A stretch of DNA of 64,000 nt, taken from the NCBI RefSeq assembly GCF_039697315.1, contig NZ_CP155619.1, positions 5,952,001 to 6,016,000 of the forward strand. Direction: 5' to 3'. Positions within the stretch are counted from its first letter, which is position 1. Each line of letters starts with the position of its first letter. Under the pieces are notes generated by a model. The model ran no database searches. It was given only the letters and a program-made list of their open reading frames with translations, and was not told the origin of the DNA. Positions 1 through 8,236 of the stretch are shown here, piece by piece. Source of the stretch: Pseudomonas abietaniphila (lineage in GTDB: Bacteria; Pseudomonadota; Gammaproteobacteria; Pseudomonadales; Pseudomonadaceae). The translations under genes and the position numbers were made by a program.

Positions 1-943
1 CCGCAAGGTGCTGGTGGCGTTAAGTGGCACACATGGCGTGGAGGGATATTACGGTTCCGACTGTCAGAGTCGCTGGCTTGAGGGTTTGAAGGGCCGCACG
101 CTGCCTGAAGGCGTGGCGGTGCTGATGATTCACCTGATCAACCCGTGGGGCACGGCGTGGGTGCGCCGCGTTAACGAAGACAATCTTGACCAGAACCGCA
201 ATTACCTGGATTTCAGCCAACCGTTGCCCGACAACCGTGCCTACCACGATGTGCATGCCTTTTATAGCTGCGAGCAACTGCGCGGGCCGCAGCGTGATCA
301 GGTCGATGCGCTGTTCAACGCCGCTGTCGCCGAGCGCGGCTGGTCAGGCTTGATGTCGGTGGTGGAAGCCGGGCAATACGCGTTCGCTGACGGGCTGTTC
401 TACGGCGGAACGGGGCCGAGCTGGTCGAACCGGACGCTGCGCGCCATCGTCGAAAAACACCTGAACGGCGTCGAGGTGGCGGCCTGCTTCGACCTCCACA
501 CCGGGGCGGGGGATTACGGTCATCCGATGCTGATGAGCATCGTGGAATCTGCCTACCCTGCGCTGGCCGATGCCCAGGCGCTGTTCGGGCCGTGGTTGTT
601 CACCCTCATCACCGGGGCCAACAAGGTCAGTGAAACCGGTGTGGCAGCGACCTCGACGGGGTACACCTCGCAGATGCTGCTTGACGCGTTGCCGGGTGTG
701 CACCTGATGCCGTTCGTCATCGAGTGCGGCACATATCCCGGCGCGACCGTGCACGGGCATTTGCGTGACGATCACTGGCTGCACCTTCACGGCGACCCTC
801 TGGACGAAACGGGCCGCGCGATCAAGCAAGGGTTGCTGGAGCAGTTTTACCCGGCCGACCCGGACTGGCAGGAAGTGGTGTGGGTGAGGACGCGGCAGAT
901 CTGGGAGAGGGCATTGGCGGCGTTGCCGGGCATCGCACGCTGA
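1..943 (+). CDS. DUF2817 family (M14-like zinc carboxypeptidase fold) protein, 5' end missing
   Basis: The frame is already open at the window edge, and the first residues (RKVLVALSGTHGVEGYYGS) belong to the interior of the family, so the true start lies upstream. DUF2817 proteins have a zinc-peptidase-like fold and are usually about 370 residues, so roughly 50-60 N-terminal residues are outside. Visible family features are the SGTHGVEG block, N-P-W-G, the N-E-D-N-x-D-x-N-R-N segment, and a DLHTGAGDYG block with candidate metal-binding His/Asp. The gene ends in TGA at 941-943. The substrate is unknown. Peptidase-like activity is inferred from the fold family only. Confidence 0.85.
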   Translation, partial: RKVLVALSGTHGVEGYYGSDCQSRWLEGLKGRTLPEGVAVLMIHLINPWGTAWVRRVNEDNLDQNRNYLDFSQPLPDNRAYHDVHAFYSCEQLRGPQRDQVDALFNAAVAERGWSGLMSVVEAGQYAFADGLFYGGTGPSWSNRTLRAIVEKHLNGVEVAACFDLHTGAGDYGHPMLMSIVESAYPALADAQALFGPWLFTLITGANKVSETGVAATSTGYTSQMLLDALPGVHLMPFVIECGTYPGATVHGHLRDDHWLHLHGDPLDETGRAIKQGLLEQFYPADPDWQEVVWVRTRQIWERALAALPGIAR

Positions 944-988
944 AACACCTGTAGGCGCGCGCTTGATCTGGGTGAATGTCCGCTCCGC

Positions 989-1840
989 TCAGGGCAGCCC
1001 GTCAACGAGGCGTTGGGTCAGCGCTGGCAATAACACCTCGCACGATGCCTCGATTTTCAGGTCCAGCAGGTCATCCGCCCGGGTTTTGCCCAGGTTGATC
1101 GCGATCAGTGGCTTGCCCTGATCGGCGACAGCGCGGCACAAACGAAACGCCGAATACGCCATCAACGACGAGCCGACCACCAGCAGCCCTTCGGCCTGTT
1201 CGACGCGGGCCATGGCTTTGGCGGCGGTGGGCGGTGCGACGTTTTCGCCGAAAAACACCACGTCCGGCTTCATCCGCTCGCCCCCGCAGTGAGGGCAGTG
1301 CGGGACCTGGAAGCGTTCTTCAAAGGCCGGCTCAAGAAGCGTGTCGCCGTCAGGCGCCTGAATGGCGTCGATACCGGCGAGGTAGGGATTCTGCTCCATC
1401 AGCGTCAGTTGAATCACGTCACGCTCAGTGCGCTGGCGACAGTCCAGACACAGCACCCAGTGCAGGCTGCCGTGCAGTTCGACGACGTCATGGCTGCCTG
1501 CCTGATCGTGCAGCGTGTCGACGTTCTGGGTGATGACACCGCTGATGATGCCGTGGCGCTGCAGGCTGGCCAGCGCTTCGTGCGCGGCGTTAGGTTGCGC
1601 GGCACGCACCCGTGGCCAACCAAGCATGGCCCGCGCCCAATAGCGACGACGGGCTTCGGGGGCGTTGAGGAATTCCTGAAACATCATCGGTTGGCGACCG
1701 CGACGCACGCCGTCGCTGTCGCGATAGTCAGGGATACCGGAGGAGGTGCTGATGCCCGCGCCTGTCAGGGCGACGAATGAACGGTCGTTCATCCAGTGCA
1801 GCAGGGATTCGACGTCGGCGTGGGCAGGTGTATCGAACAT
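989..1840 (-). CDS. Sir2-family NAD-dependent protein deacylase
   Basis: This 283-residue sirtuin removes acyl groups from lysines using NAD+. The Rossmann motif GAGISTSSGIPDYR lies at about residues 27-40, T-Q-N-V-D-T-L-H at 104-111 and the catalytic His at 123 (ELHGSLHW). A zinc knuckle is formed by Cys131/Cys134 and Cys182/Cys185, and the FFGENV block follows. I chose the ATG at 1838-1840 because GAGGA lies seven bases upstream; the frame remains open upstream to 2005, but that stretch is repeat DNA and does not look like protein. The gene is convergent with the DUF2817 gene. Targets cannot be inferred. Confidence 0.93.
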   Translation of the reverse strand: MFDTPAHADVESLLHWMNDRSFVALTGAGISTSSGIPDYRDSDGVRRGRQPMMFQEFLNAPEARRRYWARAMLGWPRVRAAQPNAAHEALASLQRHGIISGVITQNVDTLHDQAGSHDVVELHGSLHWVLCLDCRQRTERDVIQLTLMEQNPYLAGIDAIQAPDGDTLLEPAFEERFQVPHCPHCGGERMKPDVVFFGENVAPPTAAKAMARVEQAEGLLVVGSSLMAYSAFRLCRAVADQGKPLIAINLGKTRADDLLDLKIEASCEVLLPALTQRLVDGLP

Positions 1841-1921
1841 GCACAGGTCCTCGTGAAGGCGGCGGTGGGCCGATACTAAACGAGGTGATGCAAATGTGCT
1901 TGGTGCAATGTCGCGCTGCAT

Positions 1922-2460
1922 GCGGTTGTTCGAATGGCCGTGCCCCTGTGGGAGCGAGCTTGCTCGCGAAGGCACCGGTTCAGTGAAGTTGAAGTCGACT
2001 GACACGCCGCTTTCCTGAGCAAGCTCAGTCCCACAGGTTCTAGGTCAGCTGCTGATTGGAGACTTAACTCACTAGCTCATATGCCCGGTGCAGTCTAGAG
2101 CGTATTGCGGGCGTCGCAGCGTCGCAGCGTCGCGGTTGCTCGGCGGGCCATGCCCCTGTGGGAGCGAGCTTGCTCGCGAAGGCGCCGGTTCAGTGAAGCT
2201 GAAGCCGACTGACACGCCGCTTTCCTGAGCAAGCTCAGTCCCACAGGTTCTAGGTCCGCTGCTAATTGGGAACTTAACTCAATAGCTCATATGCTCGGTG
2301 CAGTGTCGCGGGTACTGCGGGTACTGCGGGTACTGCGGTTGCTCGGCTGGCCGTGCGTCTGTAGGCGTGAGCTTGCTGGCGATTGCGAGGGTTCAGCCAT
2401 TGCGTCGGCGACTGACACGATGCGATCGCCAGCAAGCTCACGCCTACAGGCCACCGGTGT
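1922..2460. repeat. Three imperfect tandem units of about 205 bp, each carrying a REP-type palindrome
   Basis: The units start at about 1922, 2132 and 2335, each with GCGGTTG(T/C)TCG. Units 1 and 2 are near identical over some 150 bp. Each has CTGTGGGAGCGAGCTTGCTC, then an inverse arm GAGCAAGCTCAGTCCCACAG, then a shared tail TAACTCA(C/A)TAGCTCATATG. Unit 3 keeps the scaffold (TTCAG, GACTGACAC) but its palindrome arms are different (GTAGGCGTGAGCTTGCTGGCGAT and its complement). Short tandem runs sit at unit joints: GTCGCAGC three times near 2112 and GGGTACTGC three times near 2310-2338. There is no coding content in 1841-2463. Arms of this kind are REP/BIME elements in pseudomonads. Confidence 0.85.
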
Positions 2461-2463
2461 TCA

Positions 2464-2868
2464 TCAGATCGGCGCCGCCTCACGGAACTGCACCACGTTG
2501 CCCTCCGGATCAAAGCCGTCACAGGCCACAAAACCTCGGGCGGCGAACTGCGCGCCAGGTGCGTCGATCTGTCCACCCAGCGCAGCAGCGGCGGCTCGGG
2601 CATCGGCCAGACAGACGACGGGAAACACCAGCTTGACCGGCAGGTCGACCCGGCGTTCGGGGGGCGTGGTGATGTTCACGCGGTCGGCGACGTTTTTCGG
2701 GATGCCGTGAATGACCAGTTGATAGGTCGCCGACTCCAGCACGATCAACCGGGTTTCGGTGACCGTCTGGGTCATGCCGACCACCTCACGGTAAAAGGCC
2801 GCGACCCGTGGCAGGTCTTTGGCGAACAGCACGGCGCCGTGTTTGGGAAGGTCAGGGGATGCGGTCAT
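2464..2868 (-). CDS. VOC-superfamily (glyoxalase/bleomycin-resistance-like) protein
   Basis: A 134-residue single-module vicinal-oxygen-chelate protein. The opening KHGAVLFAKDLPRVAAFYREVVG is the typical first beta-alpha-beta unit, and it closes with DPEGNVVQFRE, which carries the usual C-terminal Glu. The expected first metal ligand is at His10 and the last near Glu129, as in metal-binding members. AAGGA precedes the ATG at 2866-2868. It reads in the same direction as the MBL-fold gene upstream (43 bp gap), so the two may be co-transcribed. The substrate is unknown. Confidence 0.85.
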   Translation of the reverse strand: MTASPDLPKHGAVLFAKDLPRVAAFYREVVGMTQTVTETRLIVLESATYQLVIHGIPKNVADRVNITTPPERRVDLPVKLVFPVVCLADARAAAAALGGQIDAPGAQFAARGFVACDGFDPEGNVVQFREAAPI

Positions 2869-2911
2869 GGTTCTTCCTTGAAGATGAAGTGTGGGCGCGC
2901 GGAAAGCGCAT

Positions 2912-3679
2912 TCAGTCGAATTTTTTCAGGTAGGCGTCTGCCAGCTCGATCAGCCGGTCGCGGCCGAAACTCTTGCAATGGCCGCCATGCACCACACGAG
3001 CAGGCAGCGCTCGCAGGCGTTCCATGGTGCGCACGTAGTCCTCGACCGAGGAATGGGCGAGGTTGTCCAGCAATTCGCCATCATAAATGGCATCGCCGGA
3101 AAACAGCGTCTGGGTCGACGCTTCCCACAAGCCAATGCTGCCCGGTGAATGGCCAGGCAGGTGCAGCACTTCGAAATGGCGATTACCCAGGTCCACGACA
3201 TCACCTTCTTCCAAGGTGCGCGTGACGTGGGCGGCCTGGATCTTCCAGCTGCTCAAGTCGTAGTCGGGTGAGGGCAGGGCGCTGATGATCGGCCCCAGAC
3301 GTTCGCCGCCGAGGGTGGCGAGGCTGAAGTCGTTCGGGTCGAAATCGGGCTCGACCAGCGTGAAGTAACCGTCCGAACCACGCAGACCGTCGGCTTCGGC
3401 GCTGTGAACCAGGCACTGATCGAACTCATGATGACAGCCGACGTGATCCAGATGCACATGGCTGGCCACGGCACTGATGCGCTGGCTGAAGAGGTTCTTC
3501 GCCGCCTCGCGCAAGCTGCAGATGCCCATCCCTGTGTCGACCACGATGTCCTGATCGCGCCCGCGAATGTGCCAGATATTGCAGCGCAGCCACGGGGTGA
3601 CATGGGGTTCGGTGATCAGCGTGATGGCGTCGTCGATCTTCTCGAGCGAATACCACTGGTCTGCGACTTTTCTCAACAT
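2912..3679 (-). CDS. MBL-fold metallo-hydrolase
   Basis: This 255-residue metallo-beta-lactamase-fold enzyme carries the binuclear zinc motif H74-V-H76-L-D78-H79. Further ligands are the His in LPGHSPGSIGLW, the Asp in FSGDAIYDG and the His in VHGGHCKS. An early DTGMG segment is also typical. The protein has no signal peptide, so it is probably cytoplasmic, like glyoxalase-II, lactonase or phosphodiesterase-type members rather than a secreted beta-lactamase. It is divergent from ilvE. The substrate cannot be set from sequence. Confidence 0.88.
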   Translation of the reverse strand: MLRKVADQWYSLEKIDDAITLITEPHVTPWLRCNIWHIRGRDQDIVVDTGMGICSLREAAKNLFSQRISAVASHVHLDHVGCHHEFDQCLVHSAEADGLRGSDGYFTLVEPDFDPNDFSLATLGGERLGPIISALPSPDYDLSSWKIQAAHVTRTLEEGDVVDLGNRHFEVLHLPGHSPGSIGLWEASTQTLFSGDAIYDGELLDNLAHSSVEDYVRTMERLRALPARVVHGGHCKSFGRDRLIELADAYLKKFD

Positions 3680-3733
3680 GGCGCGTGCCTCGGCCCCGGT
3701 GAAAGAGAAGAACGACCGTCAGCGTCGCAGGTT

Positions 3734-3785
3734 GCCGGGGATTTTTGAACCACCCCGGCGGCTCTTTGTGGGTTCTTTTTCAGGT
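3734..3785 (+). promoter_or_regulatory. Possible leader stem-loops upstream of ilvE
   Basis: GCCGGGG (3734-3740) can pair with CCCCGGC (3753-3759). A second stem, GAACC (about 3747-3751) with GGTTC (about 3771-3775), is followed by TTTTT and shares bases with the first, so the two are mutually exclusive. This resembles an attenuator, but I see no leader peptide and do not know whether a transcript covers it. Inference only. Confidence 0.2.
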
Positions 3786-3937
3786 CGTGTGCGTTGGAGG
3801 CGGTTTGTCGGGCAAAAAATCAGTAATATGGCGCAACATCGGTGTGGGCCAGTCCTGTGCCGGGCCTTCACGACCATATTGATGAAACACCAGCCCCCGC
3901 CAACGCCGGGCGCGCTGGTCAGGAAATAGAGGGTGTC

Positions 3938-4957
3938 ATGGGTAACGAGAGCATTAATTGGGACAAGCTGGGTTTCGACTACATCAAGACCGACAAGCGC
4001 TTCCTGTCCACCTGGCGTGATGGTCAGTGGGAAAAGGGCACCCTGACCGAAGACAACGTGCTGCACATCAGCGAAGGCTCGACCGCGCTGCACTATGGTC
4101 AGCAGTGTTTCGAAGGCCTGAAGGCCTATCGCGCCAAAGACGGCTCGATCAACCTGTTCCGCCCGGACCAGAACGCCGCCCGTATGCAACGCAGCTGCAC
4201 GCGTCTGCTGATGCCCCACGTACCGACCGACATGTTCATTGAAGCGTGCAAGGACGTAGTGCGTGCCAACGAGCGCTTCATTCCCCCCTACGGCACCGGC
4301 GGCGCCCTTTATTTGCGTCCGTTCGTGATCGGCGTGGGCGACAACATCGGCGTGCGGGCTGCCCCTGAATTCATTTTTTCGGTGTTCTGCATCCCGGTCG
4401 GCCCGTACTTCAAAGGCGGCATGAAGCCTCACAACTTCGCGATCTCCAGCTACGACCGCGCCGCCCCTCAGGGCACCGGTGCCGCCAAGGTCGGTGGCAA
4501 CTACGCCGCGAGCATGATGCCGGGCGCCGAAGCCAAGAAGAACGGCTTCGCCGACGCGATCTACCTGGACCCGCTGACCCACTCGAAAATCGAGGAAGTC
4601 GGTTCGGCCAACTTCTTCGGCATCACTCACGATGACCAGTTCATCACACCGAAATCGCCGTCCGTGCTGCCAGGCATCACCCGCCTGTCGCTGATCGAGC
4701 TGGCGGAGAGTCGTCTGGGCCTGAAAGTCACCGAAGGCGAAGTCTTCATCGACAAGCTGGACCAATTCAAGGAAGCAGGCGCGTGTGGCACTGCCGCTGT
4801 GATCACGCCAATCGGCGGGATCAGCTACAAGGACAAGCTCCACGTGTTCCACAGCGAGACCGAAGTCGGTCCGGTGACCCAGCGCCTGTACAAGGAACTG
4901 ACCGGCATCCAGTTCGGCGAGATCGAAGGTCCTGCAGGTTGGGTCGTCAAGGTCTGA
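3938..4957 (+). CDS. ilvE: Branched-chain amino acid aminotransferase
   Basis: A PLP enzyme of fold type IV. It interconverts Val, Leu and Ile with their 2-keto acids using glutamate/2-oxoglutarate, in the cytosol. It is 339 residues, the size of the eukaryote-like (class II) BCAT branch. The catalytic lysine is K184 in AAKVGGNYAAS. YGQQCFEGLKAYR and FRPDQNAARM lie in the N-terminal domain, and EVGSANFFG and SVLPGITRLS are the conserved cofactor-phosphate and substrate blocks. I chose the ATG at 3938 after AGAGGG; the open frame reaches 3842 but the extra residues are not family-like. A strong terminator follows. Confidence 0.96.
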   Translation: MGNESINWDKLGFDYIKTDKRFLSTWRDGQWEKGTLTEDNVLHISEGSTALHYGQQCFEGLKAYRAKDGSINLFRPDQNAARMQRSCTRLLMPHVPTDMFIEACKDVVRANERFIPPYGTGGALYLRPFVIGVGDNIGVRAAPEFIFSVFCIPVGPYFKGGMKPHNFAISSYDRAAPQGTGAAKVGGNYAASMMPGAEAKKNGFADAIYLDPLTHSKIEEVGSANFFGITHDDQFITPKSPSVLPGITRLSLIELAESRLGLKVTEGEVFIDKLDQFKEAGACGTAAVITPIGGISYKDKLHVFHSETEVGPVTQRLYKELTGIQFGEIEGPAGWVVKV

Positions 4958-4982
4958 ACCTGACCGTAGCGAACCCGCAATC

Positions 4983-5015
4983 AAAAACCACCGCCCTTTG
5001 GCGGTGGTTTTTTTT
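4983..5015 (+). terminator. Rho-independent terminator of ilvE
   Basis: A perfect 8-bp stem CCACCGCC / GGCGGTGG with a CTTT loop, flanked by A5 and followed by T8. It sits 26 bases after the ilvE stop. Confidence 0.92.
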
Positions 5016-5065
5016 GGGGGTGGCGTTAGCGGCTTGTTTATGACGTCAAGGCGCGCAGGTGCACG

Positions 5066-5092
5066 GTGGGAGCAAATTCATTCGCGAATAAT
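5066..5092. repeat. Single REP half-element
   Basis: GTGGGAGCAAATTCATTCGC followed by GAATA matches one arm of the REP palindromes elsewhere in the window (15866, 37976, 44560). No partner arm is visible nearby. The rest of 5016-5208 shows no gene. Confidence 0.55.
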
Positions 5093-5208
5093 CTGCCAGG
5101 CGATCGAGATGTGGATTGCTAGCAAGTGGACTATGGTTCAAACGGGCAGAAGTCCCGACCTCGCAAGACCTGATAGACAAGAAGGTCAATAAAGAAGAAG
5201 GAAGCTTT

Positions 5209-6459
5209 ATGTTCACACGCGCCGATTCTCGTCCCTTCCAGCGTCTCCAACCGCTGACCCTTTCCTTGAGTATGCTCGCGATCGGCACCGTTCCCGGCGC
5301 CTGGGCTGCAGATGCCGAATACCCCCATGCCCATGAAACCATTGGCACCGTCGAGCAAATCTACGACGGAGCCATGCTCCCTGACCTGGCCGTTAGCACC
5401 TATCGCAACATCGATCGACTGTTCCCGACCCACACCATCAAGGCTGGCAGTCATCCGTATGCGTTGCCCAAATCCGACAAGCCACTGGGCAACGTGCACT
5501 TCACCTACGAAGGCAAGAAATACGATCTGTACGACTATGTCGCGCTGGACAGTGTGACCGCGATGCTGGTGATCAAGGACGGCAAGATCGCCTACGAAAC
5601 CTATCAGCGCGGCAACACTGAAAAAACCCGCTGGATGTCGATGTCAGTGGCCAAGTCCATCACATCAACCCTCGCCGCTGTGGCCATCCATGACGGCCTG
5701 ATCAAAGGCCTCGACGCGCAGGTGGTCGATTACGTGCCGGAGCTCAAGGGCAGCGCGTACGAGGGCGTGACCGTGCGCGATGTGCTGATGATGTCTTCAG
5801 GCGTTAAATGGAACGAAACCTACACGGATCCGAAGTCCGACCGCCGTGCTTTGCTCAATGCGCAGATTTCACAAAAGCCGCGTTCGGCGGTGGCGCTGAT
5901 GGCCAAACTGCCCAGAGCGGCAGAGCCCGGCACGGTAAATAACTACAGCACCGGTGAAACCCAGATCCTTGGTGAAATCGTCCGGGGTGCGGTGAAAATG
6001 CCGCTGGCCGATTACCTCTCGCAGAAGATCTGGCAACCGTTCGGCATGGAAAGCGACGCCAAATGGTGGCTGGATTCCACCAACGGCGTGGAGATCGGCG
6101 GCAGTGGCATCAGCGCCACGCTGCGCGACTACGGTCGGTTCGGCTTGTTCTTCATGAACAACGGCCAGATTGACGGGAAATCGATCCTGCCAGAGGGCTG
6201 GGTCAAGGAAGCCACGATCCCGACAACGCTCAAGGGCGGCAAGACGCTGGATTACGGCTACATGTGGTGGACCGCCTGGACCGACCCGTCGAAGAAGGAT
6301 GGCGCATACGCGGCGGTCGGCATCCAGGGGCAGAACATCTACGTCAACCCGGCCAATAACGTGGTGATCGTCACGTTTGGCGCGCAGCCCAAGCCGGTCG
6401 ACAAAGAGCCCATCGACCCTATGGTGTTCTTCGATGCGGTGGTCGCCGAGCTGAAATAG
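5209..6459 (+). CDS. Exported serine hydrolase, beta-lactamase class C / NylB-like
   Basis: A 416-residue protein of the beta-lactamase/6-aminohexanoate-oligomer hydrolase family. A signal peptide runs to about residue 33 (LSMLAIGTVPGAWA, AxA cleavage), so it acts in the periplasm or outside. The nucleophile motif SxxK is S146-V-A-K149, and the Tyr of the second motif is Y246 in NNYSTGE. The C-terminal GIQGQNIYVNP segment replaces the KTG box, as in NylB-type enzymes. The ATG at 5209 is preceded by GAAGGAAG; the frame is open further upstream but lacks a signal-like start there. The natural substrate (peptide, ester or amide) is not determinable. Confidence 0.9.
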   Translation: MFTRADSRPFQRLQPLTLSLSMLAIGTVPGAWAADAEYPHAHETIGTVEQIYDGAMLPDLAVSTYRNIDRLFPTHTIKAGSHPYALPKSDKPLGNVHFTYEGKKYDLYDYVALDSVTAMLVIKDGKIAYETYQRGNTEKTRWMSMSVAKSITSTLAAVAIHDGLIKGLDAQVVDYVPELKGSAYEGVTVRDVLMMSSGVKWNETYTDPKSDRRALLNAQISQKPRSAVALMAKLPRAAEPGTVNNYSTGETQILGEIVRGAVKMPLADYLSQKIWQPFGMESDAKWWLDSTNGVEIGGSGISATLRDYGRFGLFFMNNGQIDGKSILPEGWVKEATIPTTLKGGKTLDYGYMWWTAWTDPSKKDGAYAAVGIQGQNIYVNPANNVVIVTFGAQPKPVDKEPIDPMVFFDAVVAELK

Positions 6460-6463
6460 CGTT

Positions 6464-6507
6464 TCAGCGGACCCGGAGCCGCCGGGGTCAGGGCGGCTCT
6501 TGCTGAA
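6464..6507. terminator. Hairpin between convergent genes
   Basis: GAGCCGCC (6476-6483) pairs with GGCGGCTC (6492-6499). Outer arms TTCAGC/GCTGAA extend the structure. There is no long T-run, so termination in either direction is plausible but not strong. Confidence 0.4.
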
Positions 6508-6509
6508 GG

Positions 6510-7037
6510 TTACTGACCCAGGTTGCCGAGCAGGTCGGCCTGGACGATCTCGATCCAGTACTCGTCCGGATCGGCGATGAACGCCACGTGCTTCATGCCC
6601 TTGTCCAGACGCTTGACGAACGGCACGCCCAACGATTCGAACCGTGCACAGGCGGCTTCAATGTCAGGCACCGAAAAGCAGATATGGCCGAACCCGCGCG
6701 GATCCTTGTTGCCGTTGTGGTACTGCGAATCGTCGCTCTCCGTGCCCCAGTTATGCGTGAGTTCCAGCACCGATTCGCGGCTGAAGGTATGGCTCATGCG
6801 CGCCGACGTTTCGTCCGGCACCTCACCACCTTTCGTCATCGCCAGAAACAAAAGCGAGAACTTCGCCTCGGGAAAATCCACCTTGCGCAGCAACCGCATG
6901 CCCAGCACGCGGGTGTAAAAATCCAGCGAACGCTCGGGATCCTTGACCCGCAGCATGGTGTGGTTGAACACGTAATCCTGAGTGACGGCATCGGGCGTCA
7001 GGCAGACACCGGGTTGCGTTTCGCTGACGAAGGACAT
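6510..7037 (-). CDS. gloA: Lactoylglutathione lyase (glyoxalase I)
   Basis: This enzyme converts the methylglyoxal-glutathione hemithioacetal to S-lactoylglutathione in the cytosol. It is 175 residues, the length of the longer, zinc-type GloA branch of pseudomonads. The metal ligands are H26 (VFNHTMLRV), E92 (VLELTHNWG), H118 (GFGHICFSV) and E163 (YWIEIVQ). The insert between the first and second halves (PEAKFSLLFLA to TFSRESV) matches the eukaryote-like class. The start is at 7037; an upstream in-frame codon at 7082 adds residues unlike the family. Confidence 0.95.
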   Translation of the reverse strand: MSFVSETQPGVCLTPDAVTQDYVFNHTMLRVKDPERSLDFYTRVLGMRLLRKVDFPEAKFSLLFLAMTKGGEVPDETSARMSHTFSRESVLELTHNWGTESDDSQYHNGNKDPRGFGHICFSVPDIEAACARFESLGVPFVKRLDKGMKHVAFIADPDEYWIEIVQADLLGNLGQ

Positions 7038-7089
7038 GGCAGGCTGCTCGTTGTGAGTGATCCGGCAGTTTAAAACCCTCACTCCCGGG

Positions 7090-7575
7090 CGGGTAATACC
7101 GGATTACTACGGTGTTTCAGAGGCCACACGTCGCCCTGTAGCAGCAGTTGGAAGTTACGACCGCCTCGATAGCGGTGTGCCAGACAGATCGCATTCGCGG
7201 CCGTCGTAACCTCCGACTGCTCCTACAACAATAATGGTCGCCTGATGCACCGCTTATAACCGCGCGGGAATACCGGATTACTACGGTGTTGCAGCGGCTA
7301 CACATAACCCTGTAGGAGCAGTCGGAGTTTACGACGGCCGCGAATGCGGCGGGTCAGTCAACGATGATGTCGCCCACCTGACGCATTCGCCAGTTGGCCA
7401 CTCAATGCCTATGTCCCACGCAAATCACCAAAGCGCCGCGATATCTGTAGGAGCAGTCGGAGGTTACGACGGCCGCGAATGCGGTGTGCCAGACAGAATG
7501 CCTTCGCGGCCGTCATCACCTCCAACTGCTCCTGCAACGATCACGGTCGCCTGATGCACCGCTTATAACCACGTA
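7090..7575. repeat. Cluster of imperfect repeats with long palindromes
   Basis: TACCGGATTACTACGGTGTT occurs at about 7098 and again at 7271 (period 173). GTCGCCTGATGCACCGCTTA occurs at about 7237 and 7546 (period 309). Between them are palindromic arms of the form TGTAGGAGCAGTCGGAGGTT ... AACCTCCGACTGCTCCTACA enclosing GCGGCCGCGAATGCGG. Three arms-pairs or parts of them are present (7136-7228, 7310-7345, 7445-7535). Nothing coding is visible from 7038 to 7664. This family is distinct from the GGGAGCGA-type REP of the rest of the window. Confidence 0.75.
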
Positions 7576-7664
7576 GTAGTGCGCTATTACCTAGTGCCCA
7601 ACATCGCTACTACTATCAATTCAGCTTGATTGCACCGACAAAAAAAATAAGAAGGACAAAAGCC

Positions 7665-8225
7665 ATGACAGACCTGAAGCTCGATCGTCGCCGCTTTTTG
7701 CAAGGAAGCGGCGGACTGCTCCTGGGAACCTTGCTGTTCGGTTCCGGCCCCATTGCACTGCTTGCTCCAAGCCGGACCTGGGCGTTGGAGATGAACACGC
7801 TGGACAGCAACACCGGCAGCAGACTGTTGCTGGTCATCCGTCGCATATTCCCTCACGACACCATGGAAGACGCGGTTTATGCGTTTTCCGTCAAAGCCCT
7901 CGATGAAAAAGCGGCTCAGGACCCGAGCGTCGCCGACACCTTGAAAAAGGGGCTCGCCGATCTCGACCAGCGTGCCGGTGGCGACTGGAGCAAGTTGCCT
8001 GAAGACAAACAGGTCGGGCTGCTCAAGGAAGTGCAGGGTGAACCGTTCTTTGCGCTGGTGCGCGGCGTGTCGGTCAACAGCCTGTACAGCAACGAACTGG
8101 CCTACAAGCACTTCGGTTATGAAGGCGCTTCCTTCCCCAAAGGCGGTTACATCCATCGCGGTTTCAACGACCTGAAATGGTTGCCGAACCCGCCTGTCGA
8201 TGCCAGCCCGAATGTCCCTGCCTGA
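7665..8225 (+). CDS. Tat-exported gluconate 2-dehydrogenase subunit 3-like protein
   Basis: A 186-residue protein whose N-terminus carries a twin-arginine signal (DRRRFLQGSGG, then a hydrophobic run to about residue 40). The body matches the gluconate dehydrogenase small-subunit family, which is exported folded with a flavoprotein partner that lacks its own signal. ATG 7665 follows GAAGGA. Only 11 bases separate it from the GMC gene, so the pair is surely one transcript. The small subunit probably carries the flavoprotein through the Tat pore and anchors or matures it. Confidence 0.85.
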   Translation: MTDLKLDRRRFLQGSGGLLLGTLLFGSGPIALLAPSRTWALEMNTLDSNTGSRLLLVIRRIFPHDTMEDAVYAFSVKALDEKAAQDPSVADTLKKGLADLDQRAGGDWSKLPEDKQVGLLKEVQGEPFFALVRGVSVNSLYSNELAYKHFGYEGASFPKGGYIHRGFNDLKWLPNPPVDASPNVPA

Positions 8226-8236
8226 GGAGCGCAATC

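Noticed and set aside
1922..2460. CRISPR array
   Set aside because: Repeat units are about 205 bp with internal palindromes, only three copies, and there are no cas genes; they are REP-bearing tandem units.
2912..3679. Metallo-beta-lactamase resistance gene
   Set aside because: The MBL motif is present but there is no signal peptide and the sequence is of the general hydrolase type.
3719..4984. 421-residue open frame on the minus strand across ilvE
   Set aside because: It mirrors the codon structure of ilvE in high-GC DNA, has no family-like motif and covers the ilvE terminator side; a shadow frame.
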